Source: JAKLIX01 sp964605655
Lineage (GTDB): Bacteria; Bacteroidota; Bacteroidia; Bacteroidales; CAIXZF01
Assembly (NCBI GenBank): GCA_964605655.1
Contig: CAZSDK010000003.1
Location: forward strand, 124,001-188,000
DNA length: 64,000 nt
Reading direction: 5' to 3'
The notes beneath the pieces are model-generated. The model saw nothing but the letters and a program-made list of their open reading frames with translations. It had not been told where the DNA came from and ran no database searches. Each line of letters opens with the position of its first letter. Position 1 is the first letter of the stretch. The translations under genes were made by a program, and so were the position numbers. Shown piece by piece: positions 1 through 8,309 of the stretch.

Positions 1-247
1 CAAGGTGTACCCCAACCCAGCAACCAGCCATATTAATCTGACTTACTTCCTGAATCAGTCAAAGGAAGTGCGTTGCTGCCTTCTTGACCGATCAGGGAAA
101 GAGGTCATGAACTTCTTTGCCGAAACCCAGTCATCAGGTAACCATGTGAAGCAGCTGGATTTTCTCCATGAAATTCCTGCAGGTGTGTATTTCCTGAAAC
201 TCAGCTCCGTGGCAGAGACCCGTCTGGAAAAGGTGATAATACTTTAA
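1..247 (+). CDS. T9SS cargo protein, C-terminal sorting domain (5' truncated)
   Basis: Reading frame open from the window edge; only the last 81 or so residues are present. The visible part begins KVYPNPA and ends with a short basic-hydrophobic tail (VEKVIIL-like: LEKVIIL), with PAGVYFLKL before it. That is the layout of a type A T9SS C-terminal sorting domain (YPNPxxxxhxh..., GxYfhkh, KhhhL tail). The domain is known to route proteins through the Por secretion machine, where it is removed. The catalytic or binding part of the protein lies outside the window, so its function cannot be named. Porters for such cargo are encoded further on (porW, porP-gldKLMN). Confidence 0.8.
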   Translation, partial: KVYPNPATSHINLTYFLNQSKEVRCCLLDRSGKEVMNFFAETQSSGNHVKQLDFLHEIPAGVYFLKLSSVAETRLEKVIIL

Positions 248-334
248 TTTACTGAATATTCAGAGGTTATCCTGTCATTCTCAGATGAAAGGAACATGAT
301 TTCTCCCCTAAGAATGTAATTATATGTTCACTAT

Positions 335-1336
335 ATGAAGAAACATTATTTTAAAATCTATCTTGCTTCTTTGCTTCTTATCTTTCTCGGAGGTACAAGT
401 ATGCCCCTCATGGCCCAGAACGGGGAGAAAGCAGAAAAACCAAGGGTATATACCTGCAAGGAGGACAATGAGACATGCTTGAAGTGCCATGGAAAGACCC
501 ACATTGAATTTAAAGCGGAAGGTGCTGAAAAAGTATATAAACAAAAGATGTTTGCCGAATGCATCATCGATACCGCCTTGTATTATCATTCCAACCACTG
601 GAACTTTAAATGCATCGACTGTCATTCAGATGAATACAGCGTTTTCCCGCATAAGGGGGAATTAAGGTTTGAAGAAAAACCGGGCTGCCTCGATTGTCAT
701 GGCGGTGATCCGGCTTACGAGAAATTCCACTTTGAAAGCATAGATGCAGAATACCAGAAAAGCGTCCATTATACCAAGCAATCGGCAAGCTTCAACTGCT
801 ATTCTTGTCATGACGGGCATTATTATAAGATCAATGCCAGAAACCGGCAGGAAGACATCCTGGGAGCCATTCAATATGATAATGACATCTGCCTGAGTTG
901 CCATGCCAACACCAGCAAGTACCAGATGATTACCAACAAGCTGAATCCCAATATTCTGCAAAAGCACGATTGGTTACCGAACCAGCCCAACCATTTCAAA
1001 CATGTTCGCTGTATTGAGTGCCATGCGGCCCAGAACGATACCATCATGGTGGCCCATAATATTCAACCTAAATCGAAAGCAGTGAAGAAGTGCGAAGAAT
1101 GCCACTCTGCCAATTCAAGCCTGATGGCATCTCTTTATAAATACCAGCTGGAAGATAAAGGGATATTTAAGTTCAGGACCGCCACCCTGGGAAGTGAACC
1201 GGTCATTATCGGGGGACAAAGGAACCTGCTGCTTAAGCTTATAGGCAACATCGGTGTGGTCCTTACTATCCTGGTTGTTTTGTTCCATGGATTCTTAAGA
1301 TTGATAAGCAAAAAAAATCAAGACAATGAGCGATAA
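335..1336 (+). CDS. Seven-haem periplasmic/membrane-anchored cytochrome c
   Basis: 333 residues with an N-terminal signal peptide (MKKHYFKIYLASLLLIFLGG, cleavage near AQNG). Seven CXXCH haem sites lie at about residues 48 (CLKCH), 93 (CIDCH), 118 (CLDCH), 155 (CYSCH), 186 (CLSCH), 226 (CIECH) and 253 (CEECH). A single C-terminal membrane helix (about 303-325) ends in basic residues, so the haem domain should sit in the periplasm on a membrane anchor. The haem spacing is irregular, as in the NapC/NrfH and octahaem-related cytochrome c3 families, but I cannot assign a subfamily. Its stop overlaps the start of the b-type cytochrome gene by 11 bases, indicating translational coupling. Likely role (inference): passing electrons between the membrane quinone module and periplasmic acceptors. 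Confidence 0.88.
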   Translation: MKKHYFKIYLASLLLIFLGGTSMPLMAQNGEKAEKPRVYTCKEDNETCLKCHGKTHIEFKAEGAEKVYKQKMFAECIIDTALYYHSNHWNFKCIDCHSDEYSVFPHKGELRFEEKPGCLDCHGGDPAYEKFHFESIDAEYQKSVHYTKQSASFNCYSCHDGHYYKINARNRQEDILGAIQYDNDICLSCHANTSKYQMITNKLNPNILQKHDWLPNQPNHFKHVRCIECHAAQNDTIMVAHNIQPKSKAVKKCEECHSANSSLMASLYKYQLEDKGIFKFRTATLGSEPVIIGGQRNLLLKLIGNIGVVLTILVVLFHGFLRLISKKNQDNER

Positions 1337-1946
1337 AATATATTACTACCCTATATGGCTCAGGCTGTGGCACCTGATCAACGCATTAATGTTTCTGTTA
1401 CTGATATTTACGGGATTTAGTATACAATATGCCACCAAATCCTCTCAATGGATCCGTTTTGACCTGGCAGTCACCCTGCATGATATTGGCGGAATTATTC
1501 TTACTATTAATTACTTCATCTTCCTCACGGGGAATCTTCTTACAGAGAATGGGAAACATTACTGGCTGACCTTCGAAGGAGGTTTTTCGAGGCTCAAGCG
1601 TCAGTTCAACTATTATACCTTTGGTGTATTCAAAGGCCAGCATCATCCTTTCCCGGTCAGTCATACCAGGAAATTCAATCCTCTGCAGAGACTGACCTAT
1701 GTACTGGCCATGTACATGCTGCTCCCTGTGCTCATCCTTACCGGTCTCTCCCTCTTTTTTCCCTCCATATTTAATCTGTTGGGAATAAAAAGCCTGATCT
1801 ATGCTGATATTCTACACATTGCACTCGGGTATTTTCTGAGCATATTTATGGTCATCCATATTTATTTCTGTACCATTGGTCATACAGTGACAAGTAACTT
1901 TAAGAGTATGATCAACGGATGGCATGAACTGCATCATACAGAGTAA
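1326..1946 (+). CDS. Cytochrome b561-type integral membrane cytochrome b
   Basis: 206 residues, four or five hydrophobic helices. The N-terminus (YPIWLRLWHLINALMFLLLI) carries the RxxHWxn-like His helix of the Ni/Fe-hydrogenase/thiosulfate reductase cytochrome b family. Further histidines in helices (TLHDIGG, ILHIALGY, MVIHIYFC) are candidate haem b ligands. The family moves electrons between periplasmic partners and menaquinone. It overlaps the multihaem cytochrome upstream and is followed at once by the Tat-type Fe-S gene, so it is probably one subunit of a membrane complex with both. Length is typical. Confidence 0.8.
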   Translation: MSDKIYYYPIWLRLWHLINALMFLLLIFTGFSIQYATKSSQWIRFDLAVTLHDIGGIILTINYFIFLTGNLLTENGKHYWLTFEGGFSRLKRQFNYYTFGVFKGQHHPFPVSHTRKFNPLQRLTYVLAMYMLLPVLILTGLSLFFPSIFNLLGIKSLIYADILHIALGYFLSIFMVIHIYFCTIGHTVTSNFKSMINGWHELHHTE

Positions 1947-1977
1947 TTCAATAGAAAATCCACTGAATATCGAGAAA

Positions 1978-2964
1978 ATGGAAGAAAGTCAAGAAAACAA
2001 AAGCTCCAGGCGCAATTTTCTGAAACTGGGTGCAGGCATGGGGGTGGTTACCATTGCCAGTGCAGCAGTCGGAGGGTTGTTCTCAAGTCCTGAAAAAGCA
2101 AATGCTGCGCCAGGGAAAAAAGTCAAGGTTCTGACCACCGACGGTAAGATGCTGGAGGTTGATGAATCACAGCTCTCCCGACCCGGCTCCGATGTGGTGG
2201 TTTCACGGGAAGGAGCCCACCAGGGCATCAGCAACCGTAAGTTCGTGATGGTCATAGACCTTGCTAAATGTAAGAATGCGAGGAAATGCGTAGAAGCCTG
2301 TCAGGAAGGGCATCATCTGCCGAAAGATCACGAGTGGATGAAGGTCTACCTGCTGCAGAACTCAGAAAGGGAGGCCCCGTATTGGTTCCCGAGACCCTGT
2401 TTTCACTGCGACAATCCCATGTGTGTGAGCGTATGCCCTGTGGGTGCCACCTTTAAACGTACCGATGGTATTGTACTGGTTGATAATAAAAGATGCATTG
2501 GTTGCAAGTTCTGCATGACCGGTTGTCCTTATTCCGTGAGGGTTTTTCATTGGAAAGAACCAGAAAATCAGCCTGATGTTCCTTATTCTCCCGAGACTAC
2601 CATTCCTGCAAAGGAAGGGACTGTTGGAAAATGTGTTTTCTGTGCCGATAACCTCAGGAAAAATGAGCTTCCTCGTTGCGTGAGCGCCTGTCCTATGGGA
2701 GTCATTTATTTTGGTGACCTTATCGAAGATTCTGTCACCAACGGAACGGAGACCCTCCGTTTTTCTGAGGTGATCAAGGAGAGAGCCGGGTACCGTCACC
2801 TGGAGTCATTGGGAACGGAACCCAGCGTGTATTACCTGCCTCCCTACAATCGCCAGTTCCCTTATGAGCGTGGTTTCGAAGGAATTGATGAACATCAGAA
2901 AGAAAGATACCTGAATACGGCCTCCTATAAAATTAACCCCCTGTTAAAAAATGAAAGCAAATAG
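1978..2964 (+). CDS. Tat-exported 4Fe-4S ferredoxin-type subunit (DmsB/NrfC/HybA family)
   Basis: Start placed at ATG 1978 (328 residues) because this puts a twin-arginine signal (SSRRNFLKLGAGMG followed by an Ala-rich hydrophobic stretch) about ten residues from the N-terminus. An in-frame ATG at 1924 would overlap the upstream gene. Cysteine groups: CKNARKCVEAC (only three Cys, second position Ala), CFHCDNPMCVSVCP, CIGCKFCMTGCP, and CVFC with a later CVSACP. This is the four-cluster arrangement of the electron-transfer subunit that normally sits between a molybdopterin catalytic subunit and an NrfD/PsrC-type quinone subunit. The NrfD-like gene follows with a 14-base overlap, but no catalytic subunit is encoded in the window. 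Periplasmic location is inferred from the Tat signal. Confidence 0.88.
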   Translation: MEESQENKSSRRNFLKLGAGMGVVTIASAAVGGLFSSPEKANAAPGKKVKVLTTDGKMLEVDESQLSRPGSDVVVSREGAHQGISNRKFVMVIDLAKCKNARKCVEACQEGHHLPKDHEWMKVYLLQNSEREAPYWFPRPCFHCDNPMCVSVCPVGATFKRTDGIVLVDNKRCIGCKFCMTGCPYSVRVFHWKEPENQPDVPYSPETTIPAKEGTVGKCVFCADNLRKNELPRCVSACPMGVIYFGDLIEDSVTNGTETLRFSEVIKERAGYRHLESLGTEPSVYYLPPYNRQFPYERGFEGIDEHQKERYLNTASYKINPLLKNESK

Positions 2965-4294
2965 CGAACTGACTACCGGGTTATGGAAACACTTCATGCC
3001 ATACCTGGAAAAATCAAGCAAGACCTGGTACCTGATGTTCGGGATCTTTTTCTGCGGGTTTGCGTTCGGGTTTGTCGGTCTGTACAGACAGATCTCCGGA
3101 GGACACATTGTCACCGGCATGCGCGACAATGTCGTTTGGGGGATGTACATTGTGAACTTCATTTTCTTCATGGGGATCAGTTACGCAGGTGCACTCATCT
3201 CAGGTGTCCTTCATCTCTTTCGTTCTGATTGGAGAGGCCCCCTGATGCGAATGGCTGAACTTATTACCATCATTTCACTGCTCATCGGCCCCCAGTTTAT
3301 CCTTTTCTGTATCGGCCGCCTCGACCGCCTCCCCTTCCTGGTGGCCTACCCCAGGATACAGTCGCCTATCACCTGGGACGTCATCGCCATCTCGACCGAT
3401 ATTATCGGGTGTTTCATCTTCCTGTGGCTTTCTTTTATTGAAGATTTTGCCTATCTGAGGGATTCCGGGAATGAGAAGTTCGCCAAATGGAGAAAAAAAG
3501 TTTACAGGATCTTGGCAGTAGGATACCAGGGTAATCCGGAACAAAAGAAACATCTGAAATGGGCCAGGGATGTCATGGCTGCCATGATCATCGCCATCGC
3601 CATCATCGTGTACTCCGTGCTGGCCTGGATCTTTGGTGTTACCCTGCAGCCCGGATGGCACAGCACGATCTTCGGTCCCTACTTCGTAATCGCAGCCGTC
3701 TTCTCGGGAACAGGATTGCTGATCATCCTGATGTGGATATTCAGGAAAGTCTACCGGCTTGAAAAATATATCACCAAAAAACACTTTGTCAATATCGGTA
3801 TCCTGCTGCTGATCATCTCCGCTTTCTATGGCTACTTCACATTCAGTGATTACCTGACCAAATGGTACGGCTCAGCGAAGATGGATAAGGTATTGATCGA
3901 TAAACTCTTCACTGAGTTCTACTGGTTGTTTATCTTTTCTAACTATATAGGCATCCTGGTTCCCATGATCGTAGTTGGAGTACGCCGGCTCAGGACCATC
4001 AACAACATTACCATTGCCGCCATCATCGCTGTGGTGGGACTGTGGTTCAACCGTTATCTCATCGTGGTGCCCACCCTCGAGACGCCTTATTTGCCCATAC
4101 AAGACATCAGGGAAGCCTGGATCCATTATTCTCCGACCTGGGTGGAGTGGTCGCTGTTTATTGCAGGCGTTTGCCAGTTTGGCCTTCTGATCATGCTTAC
4201 AATCAAACTGGTACCCATCGTTTCAGTGTCTGAAATGGAGGAAGCTGAAGAATCTTCCTCTGTTAGTCCCATTGTTCAACCTGAAATCAAGTAG
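2951..4294 (+). CDS. NrfD/PsrC-family quinone-interacting membrane subunit
   Basis: 447 residues, about ten hydrophobic helices, no signal peptide. Composition and context match the NrfD/PsrC/ActC/HybB family, which binds menaquinone in the membrane and pairs with a periplasmic Fe-S subunit. The start at 2951 overlaps the Fe-S gene by 14 bases, typical of coupled subunits. The tail is acidic (EMEEAEESSS). With no molybdopterin protein nearby, the likely partners are the Fe-S protein, the b561-type cytochrome and the multihaem cytochrome. Direction of electron flow (quinol oxidation or quinone reduction) cannot be told from sequence. Confidence 0.85.
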   Translation: MKANSELTTGLWKHFMPYLEKSSKTWYLMFGIFFCGFAFGFVGLYRQISGGHIVTGMRDNVVWGMYIVNFIFFMGISYAGALISGVLHLFRSDWRGPLMRMAELITIISLLIGPQFILFCIGRLDRLPFLVAYPRIQSPITWDVIAISTDIIGCFIFLWLSFIEDFAYLRDSGNEKFAKWRKKVYRILAVGYQGNPEQKKHLKWARDVMAAMIIAIAIIVYSVLAWIFGVTLQPGWHSTIFGPYFVIAAVFSGTGLLIILMWIFRKVYRLEKYITKKHFVNIGILLLIISAFYGYFTFSDYLTKWYGSAKMDKVLIDKLFTEFYWLFIFSNYIGILVPMIVVGVRRLRTINNITIAAIIAVVGLWFNRYLIVVPTLETPYLPIQDIREAWIHYSPTWVEWSLFIAGVCQFGLLIMLTIKLVPIVSVSEMEEAEESSSVSPIVQPEIK

Positions 4295-4297
4295 ATC

Positions 4298-5197
4298 ATG
4301 AAGAAAAGGACCAGAAATATTGTTAGTGTATTAATTGTCAGTCTATTCTGTCTTTGTACACTATCTCCATCGAGGCTCTGGAGCCAGACCAACGCTGCCT
4401 CTGCCGAAAAACAGTCAGTTTCTCTGAGCCTGTTCCATGTAAAACTCGGGAACGGGGACCACCAGATCAAAGCCACTTTAAGCTCCATGGGCGATGCCGG
4501 CAGAGTTTTTCTCAAAGAAATGAAGGTTACATTCATGGGAGGAGAGAACCAGGATGTCCATTTTGGAGAATCGGTGACCAACGATAAAGGAATCGCTTCC
4601 TTTACAGTTCCTAAAGATAAACTTCCACCCAAAGATTCAGCAGGTACCTTTACCTATGGCGCAGCTTTCGATGGAAACGACAAATATGAATCCATCTCTG
4701 ACAACGTGATTGTGAAAGACCTGATCATTGAAGTCACTGCTACAGAAGAGGATTCTGTTAAAACCGTCACCGCAAAGGTTTATGAACTCAATGAAAAGGG
4801 GGAACAAATTCCTGTAACGGGAACAGATCTTTTCTTTTATGTTCCCAGGATGTTTTCCTATATGAAAGTAGGGGAGGGTACCCTGGATTCCACAGGAATG
4901 GTATCCGCTGAATTCCCTTCCACCCTTCCCGCCGACAGCACAGGTAATCTGGACATTATTGCACGCATCGAGGATCATGAAGTGTACGGGAATGTTGAAG
5001 GATCCACCACAGTAAAATGGGGAGTCCCCACCCAGTTGATCGTGAAAGGATCATACAGAGCGCTTTGGAGCCAGGTAGCCCCTACCTGGATGGTGATCAC
5101 CCTTATCATACTCCTGTTGGGAGTATGGGGCCATTATGCTTATGCAGTGGTACAGATTATCCGTATCAAAAAAGAGGCACGAAAATTGCAAGATTAA
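4298..5197 (+). CDS. Unknown secreted protein with Ig-like beta domains and C-terminal membrane anchor
   Basis: 299 residues. N-terminal signal peptide (VLIVSLFCLCTLSPS, cleavage near WSQT). Two beta-rich stretches follow (about 40-150 and 150-245) with the look of bacterial Ig-like folds: GIASFTVPKDKLPP and GMVSAEFPSTLP read as the same strand-turn in each. One membrane helix (about 264-285) and a basic tail (RIKKEARKLQD) end the protein, giving a periplasmic domain anchored to the inner membrane. It starts three bases after the NrfD gene and precedes the small cytochrome c, so it belongs to the electron-transfer operon. I do not recognise a named family. It may hold or shield the cytochrome subunits, but that is a guess. 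Confidence 0.7.
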   Translation: MKKRTRNIVSVLIVSLFCLCTLSPSRLWSQTNAASAEKQSVSLSLFHVKLGNGDHQIKATLSSMGDAGRVFLKEMKVTFMGGENQDVHFGESVTNDKGIASFTVPKDKLPPKDSAGTFTYGAAFDGNDKYESISDNVIVKDLIIEVTATEEDSVKTVTAKVYELNEKGEQIPVTGTDLFFYVPRMFSYMKVGEGTLDSTGMVSAEFPSTLPADSTGNLDIIARIEDHEVYGNVEGSTTVKWGVPTQLIVKGSYRALWSQVAPTWMVITLIILLLGVWGHYAYAVVQIIRIKKEARKLQD

Positions 5198-5235
5198 TAT
5201 ACCCTAACCAACGTTTAACCTAACATCAATTAAAA

Positions 5236-5241
5236 AGGAGG
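5236..5241 (+). promoter_or_regulatory. Strong Shine-Dalgarno before the small cytochrome c
   Basis: AGGAGG sits four bases before ATG 5246. Bacteroidota genes usually lack a good Shine-Dalgarno, so this full consensus suggests the small cytochrome is translated more strongly than the genes before it, as expected for an abundant soluble carrier. The same hexamer occurs inside prfB as a frameshift stimulator. Confidence 0.6.
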
Positions 5242-5245
5242 AAAA

Positions 5246-5662
5246 ATGAAATCAAGAATCGTTGCTTTAAGTACGATGTTCGTCATGGTGAGCTTTTTAT
5301 TCTTTGCTTTCCAGGCACCACAACAACAGAAGGCTAAACCCTGGCCTGTACCCGACAAGTACAAAACGCTCAAGAATCCTGTCAAATCTGATCAGGCTGG
5401 TTTGGACAAAGCCAAAACCATGTGGAACAAATACTGCAAATCCTGTCACGGAGTAAAAGGTTTGGGTGACGGCCCGAAGAACGCCGGTCTGAAAACCTTC
5501 TCCGGTAATTTCTCCAGCAAGGAGTTCCAGGCTCAGTCAGACGCAGCCATCTATTTCAAGACCACTGAAGGTCGCGATGAGATGCCCAACTACAAGAAAT
5601 CCATTCCCGATGACAATGATCGTTGGCTCCTGGTTCACTACATGCGTACCATGAAAAAATAA
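5246..5662 (+). CDS. Small monohaem cytochrome c (copy 1)
   Basis: 138 residues: signal peptide (to about AFQAPQQQ), then a class I cytochrome c fold with one haem site (YCKSCHGVKGLGDGP, about residue 62) and a probable Met axial ligand in RDEMPNYKKSI. It closes the electron-transfer operon and is followed by a hairpin terminator. A close paralogue of the same length lies at 7814 on the far side of the M28 peptidase gene. Likely a soluble or loosely bound periplasmic electron carrier for the multihaem/NrfD complex (inference from operon position). Confidence 0.88.
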   Translation: MKSRIVALSTMFVMVSFLFFAFQAPQQQKAKPWPVPDKYKTLKNPVKSDQAGLDKAKTMWNKYCKSCHGVKGLGDGPKNAGLKTFSGNFSSKEFQAQSDAAIYFKTTEGRDEMPNYKKSIPDDNDRWLLVHYMRTMKK

Positions 5663-5680
5663 GGGACAGCTGTAGTAAGG

Positions 5681-5714
5681 AAAAAGCTGCTTTTCAGGAA
5701 GCAGCTTTTTTTTT
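5681..5714 (+). terminator. Rho-independent terminator
   Basis: Perfect 12-base arms AAAAAGCTGCTT / AAGCAGCTTTTT around a six-base loop, followed by more T residues. It lies 19 bases after the small cytochrome c stop and should end the electron-transfer operon. Confidence 0.85.
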
Positions 5715-5847
5715 ACCATCAATGATTCTAAAGATATTTTCCCCTTTGGTGAACCAAATGATCGTCCGGAGGTTGAATATATACTTTCCTGCCAGGGGAA
5801 TTAATTTACAATACTGACATCATCTCTTGATACAAAAGCGAATATTA

Positions 5848-7641
5848 ATGAAACATTTAGGCACACTTATTAAAAGGTCCATCCTGGCGATGGTACTTGT
5901 GGTGACAGGTTGGATGAGCCTGCAGGCACAGGATATAGATGCCGGGAAAATCCGTAAAGACCTGTATTATCTGGCTTCTGACAGTTTGAAGGGTAGAAAA
6001 TCAGGCTCTCTCGAAGGACAGCTGGCAGCTGTTTATATCAGGTCTCGTTTTGATGATGCCGGGCTGAAACTCATGTCTGCAAAGGGTTTTCAGAAGTTTG
6101 ACGTCATGTTCAGCGTGAAACTCGGCAAAATGAATGAATTCTCCTTCAACGGATTCAAAGGAAATCCAGGAGTCGATTACGCTCCCCTTTCTTTCTCGGA
6201 AAACGGCAGGTTGGAGGCTCCGGTCGCTTTTGTCGGTTATGGGTTCAATATTAATGAAGACAGCCTGAAATGGAATGATTACCAGAATGTGGATGTAAGG
6301 GGTAAATGGGTGCTGATCCTTCGGGGTGATCCTGAACCTGAGAAAACCGACAGCAAATTTATCAACTACTCCGAGGAAAGAAGTAAGGTATTGGTTGCCA
6401 AGGATAAAGGAGCATCAGGCGTGATTTTCGTCACGGGTACCAACATGGATAAAAAAGATACGCTGATTCCCATGCTCTACGATAAAAGCAGTGCCACCGG
6501 CGGTATACCGGTACTCAACGTTAAACGAACCGTAGCCGACCAGATCCTTGCTCCGTCGGGAGCAAAGATAAATAATCTTGAAAAGCTGCTGAACGATTTC
6601 AGGAAGCCTGCTTCATTTGATGTTCCTTTGAGGATAAAGGCTACGGTCCAGGTATCGAAACAACAGGCAATGACGGAAAACGTCATTGCTATGCTCGAGG
6701 GTTCTGATCCTGTGCTGAAGGATGAGTACATTGTCATTGGAGCGCATTACGATCATCTCGGACTGGGTGGTCCGGGATCCGGATCGAGAGTGCCTGATAC
6801 AGTGGCTGTTCATAATGGAGCAGATGACAATGCAAGCGGGGTCACTGGTATGATAGCCCTGGCCGAGAAATATGCTGCCATGCCCCAGAAACCTAAAAGA
6901 AGCCTGATCTTCGTAGCTTTTACAGGAGAAGAGACCGGTCTGCTCGGATCGAAGTACTTTGTGAAAAACTGCCCGGTCGATCTGAAAAAGATCAAGGCCA
7001 TGATCAACCTTGATATGGTGGGTCGGCTGCTTCCCGATTCGGGGAACGTAATGATCAGCGGAACAGGTACTTCCGCCGAGTCCATGGAGATCATCAACGC
7101 CCACTCCAAAGACCTTCCCTTCACTCTGAAGTTTTCGCCGGAAGGGTTTGGAGCCTCTGACCATTCCAGCTTCTATGTAGAAAATATACCTGTTTTCTTC
7201 TTTACCACGGGTGCTCATGACGACTATCACACCCCAGCCGATGATCCTGAAAAGATCAATTATGAGGGAGAAAAGCAGGTCGTTGAGTTTATTAGTGAGA
7301 TTACCACAGATATTGCCAACAGAGATAAACCCCTAACTTTCCAGGAAGCCGGCCCCAAAGCAAACCAGAGCCGCAGTCAGCGTTTTAAAGTAACCCTGGG
7401 TATCCTTCCTGATTTCTCGGGAAATGAAAACAAAGGTCTCCGAATTGACGGGGTGAAAAAGGACGGACCAGCCAGTAAGGGCGGACTCCTCAAAGGAGAT
7501 ATCATCACCGCATTGAACGGGCTCTCCATCAAGAACATCTATGAATATATGGACCGGCTTAAGACCCTGGAACCCGGTCAGACGGTGAATGTGGATATCC
7601 TCAGGGATGGGAAGAAGATGATAGTGTTGATACAGTTGTAA
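5848..7641 (+). CDS. Exported M28-family metallopeptidase with C-terminal PDZ domain
   Basis: 597 residues from ATG 5848, chosen over an in-frame TTG at 5827 because it starts a clean signal peptide (MKHLGTLIKRSILAMVLVVT, cleavage near LQAQ). A protease-associated-like segment occupies roughly residues 90-280. The M28 zinc site follows: GAHYDHLG (about 297), NGADDNASG (about 322), FTGEETGLLGS (about 357), NLDMVGR, and DDYHTPADD (about 457). A PDZ domain (about 515-597, KGGLLKGDIITALNG) ends the protein. Such proteins are zinc aminopeptidases of the periplasm or cell surface. No T9SS sorting tail is present. The gene stands between two cytochrome c paralogues but has no obvious link to them. 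Confidence 0.9.
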   Translation: MKHLGTLIKRSILAMVLVVTGWMSLQAQDIDAGKIRKDLYYLASDSLKGRKSGSLEGQLAAVYIRSRFDDAGLKLMSAKGFQKFDVMFSVKLGKMNEFSFNGFKGNPGVDYAPLSFSENGRLEAPVAFVGYGFNINEDSLKWNDYQNVDVRGKWVLILRGDPEPEKTDSKFINYSEERSKVLVAKDKGASGVIFVTGTNMDKKDTLIPMLYDKSSATGGIPVLNVKRTVADQILAPSGAKINNLEKLLNDFRKPASFDVPLRIKATVQVSKQQAMTENVIAMLEGSDPVLKDEYIVIGAHYDHLGLGGPGSGSRVPDTVAVHNGADDNASGVTGMIALAEKYAAMPQKPKRSLIFVAFTGEETGLLGSKYFVKNCPVDLKKIKAMINLDMVGRLLPDSGNVMISGTGTSAESMEIINAHSKDLPFTLKFSPEGFGASDHSSFYVENIPVFFFTTGAHDDYHTPADDPEKINYEGEKQVVEFISEITTDIANRDKPLTFQEAGPKANQSRSQRFKVTLGILPDFSGNENKGLRIDGVKKDGPASKGGLLKGDIITALNGLSIKNIYEYMDRLKTLEPGQTVNVDILRDGKKMIVLIQL

Positions 7642-7747
7642 TAAGCATGAGTTATTGATAATCATTAATATATATAATAATTTCCAGTGGACTTATCTAA
7701 AAATGTAAATATTTGTTAATAACAGATATTTATTCGTTTTGTGGCGT

Positions 7748-7755
7748 TAATTTTG
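7748..7755 (+). promoter_or_regulatory. Candidate promoter -7 box for cytochrome c copy 2
   Basis: TAATTTTG fits the Bacteroidota -7 consensus TAnnTTTG and lies 58 bases before the start of the second small cytochrome c. I see no convincing -33 TTTG at the right distance, so the call rests on the -7 box and its place in a 172-base intergenic gap. Confidence 0.4.
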
Positions 7756-7813
7756 CGCAAGAATATGAGTCCTTGACGGATGAAAAAAGAAATGATCCAT
7801 TAAAACAATCAGT

Positions 7814-8230
7814 ATGAAATTAAAAGTTGTTTTCGCAGTTACCGCCTTGGTATTAGGCAGTTTTGTCATGTACTCCTTCCAGTCGATGCAGCAGCAGAAG
7901 GCTAAGGAATGGTCGGCACCCGACAAATTCAAAACCATGAAGAATCCCGTTAAATCGGACGACAAGAGCATTGCCCAGGGTAAGGCATTATTTACCAAAC
8001 ATTGCAAATCATGCCATGGCGTGAAAGGTTTGGGAGACGGCCCCAAAGGTGCTTCTCTGAAGACTTTCCCCGGAGATTTCAGCTCAAAGGCTTTTCAGTC
8101 TCAAACCGACGGTTCTTTATTTTACAAGACCACTGAAGGCAAAGATGAGATGCCAAGTTACAAATCATCGATCGCCAGCGATAATGATCGTTGGGCCCTG
8201 GTGAACTACATGCGGACTCTTAAAAAGTAA
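7814..8230 (+). CDS. Small monohaem cytochrome c (copy 2)
   Basis: 138 residues, the same length as the copy at 5246 and alike along the whole protein: QQQKAK after the signal peptide, PDKFKTMKNPVKSD, HCKSCHGVKGLGDGPK with the haem site, TTEGKDEMPSYK with the Met ligand, DNDRW near the end. The signal peptide is the most diverged part. Unlike copy 1 it appears to have its own promoter and terminator, so the two may serve different conditions or redox partners. Periplasmic electron carrier by family. Confidence 0.88.
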   Translation: MKLKVVFAVTALVLGSFVMYSFQSMQQQKAKEWSAPDKFKTMKNPVKSDDKSIAQGKALFTKHCKSCHGVKGLGDGPKGASLKTFPGDFSSKAFQSQTDGSLFYKTTEGKDEMPSYKSSIASDNDRWALVNYMRTLKK

Positions 8231-8244
8231 CAGAGTCAAGCTCG

Positions 8245-8282
8245 AAAAAATGGCTGTTTCTTCCGGGACAGCCATTTTTTTT
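8245..8282 (+). terminator. Rho-independent terminator
   Basis: Thirteen-base arms AAAAAATGGCTGT / ACAGCCATTTTTT around a ten-base loop, then further T residues, 14 bases after the stop of cytochrome c copy 2. The plan matches the terminator after copy 1. Confidence 0.85.
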
Positions 8283-8309
8283 ATACCTTGTGGCGCTTTA
8301 TAATAATCT

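Noticed and set aside
3275..3784. Minus-strand open frame opposite the NrfD-like gene
   Set aside because: Acidic, low-complexity shadow of hydrophobic codons; no signal, motif or start context.
6613..7230. Long minus-strand open frame inside the M28 peptidase gene
   Set aside because: Composition is that of a shadow frame; the plus strand carries all M28 zinc motifs.
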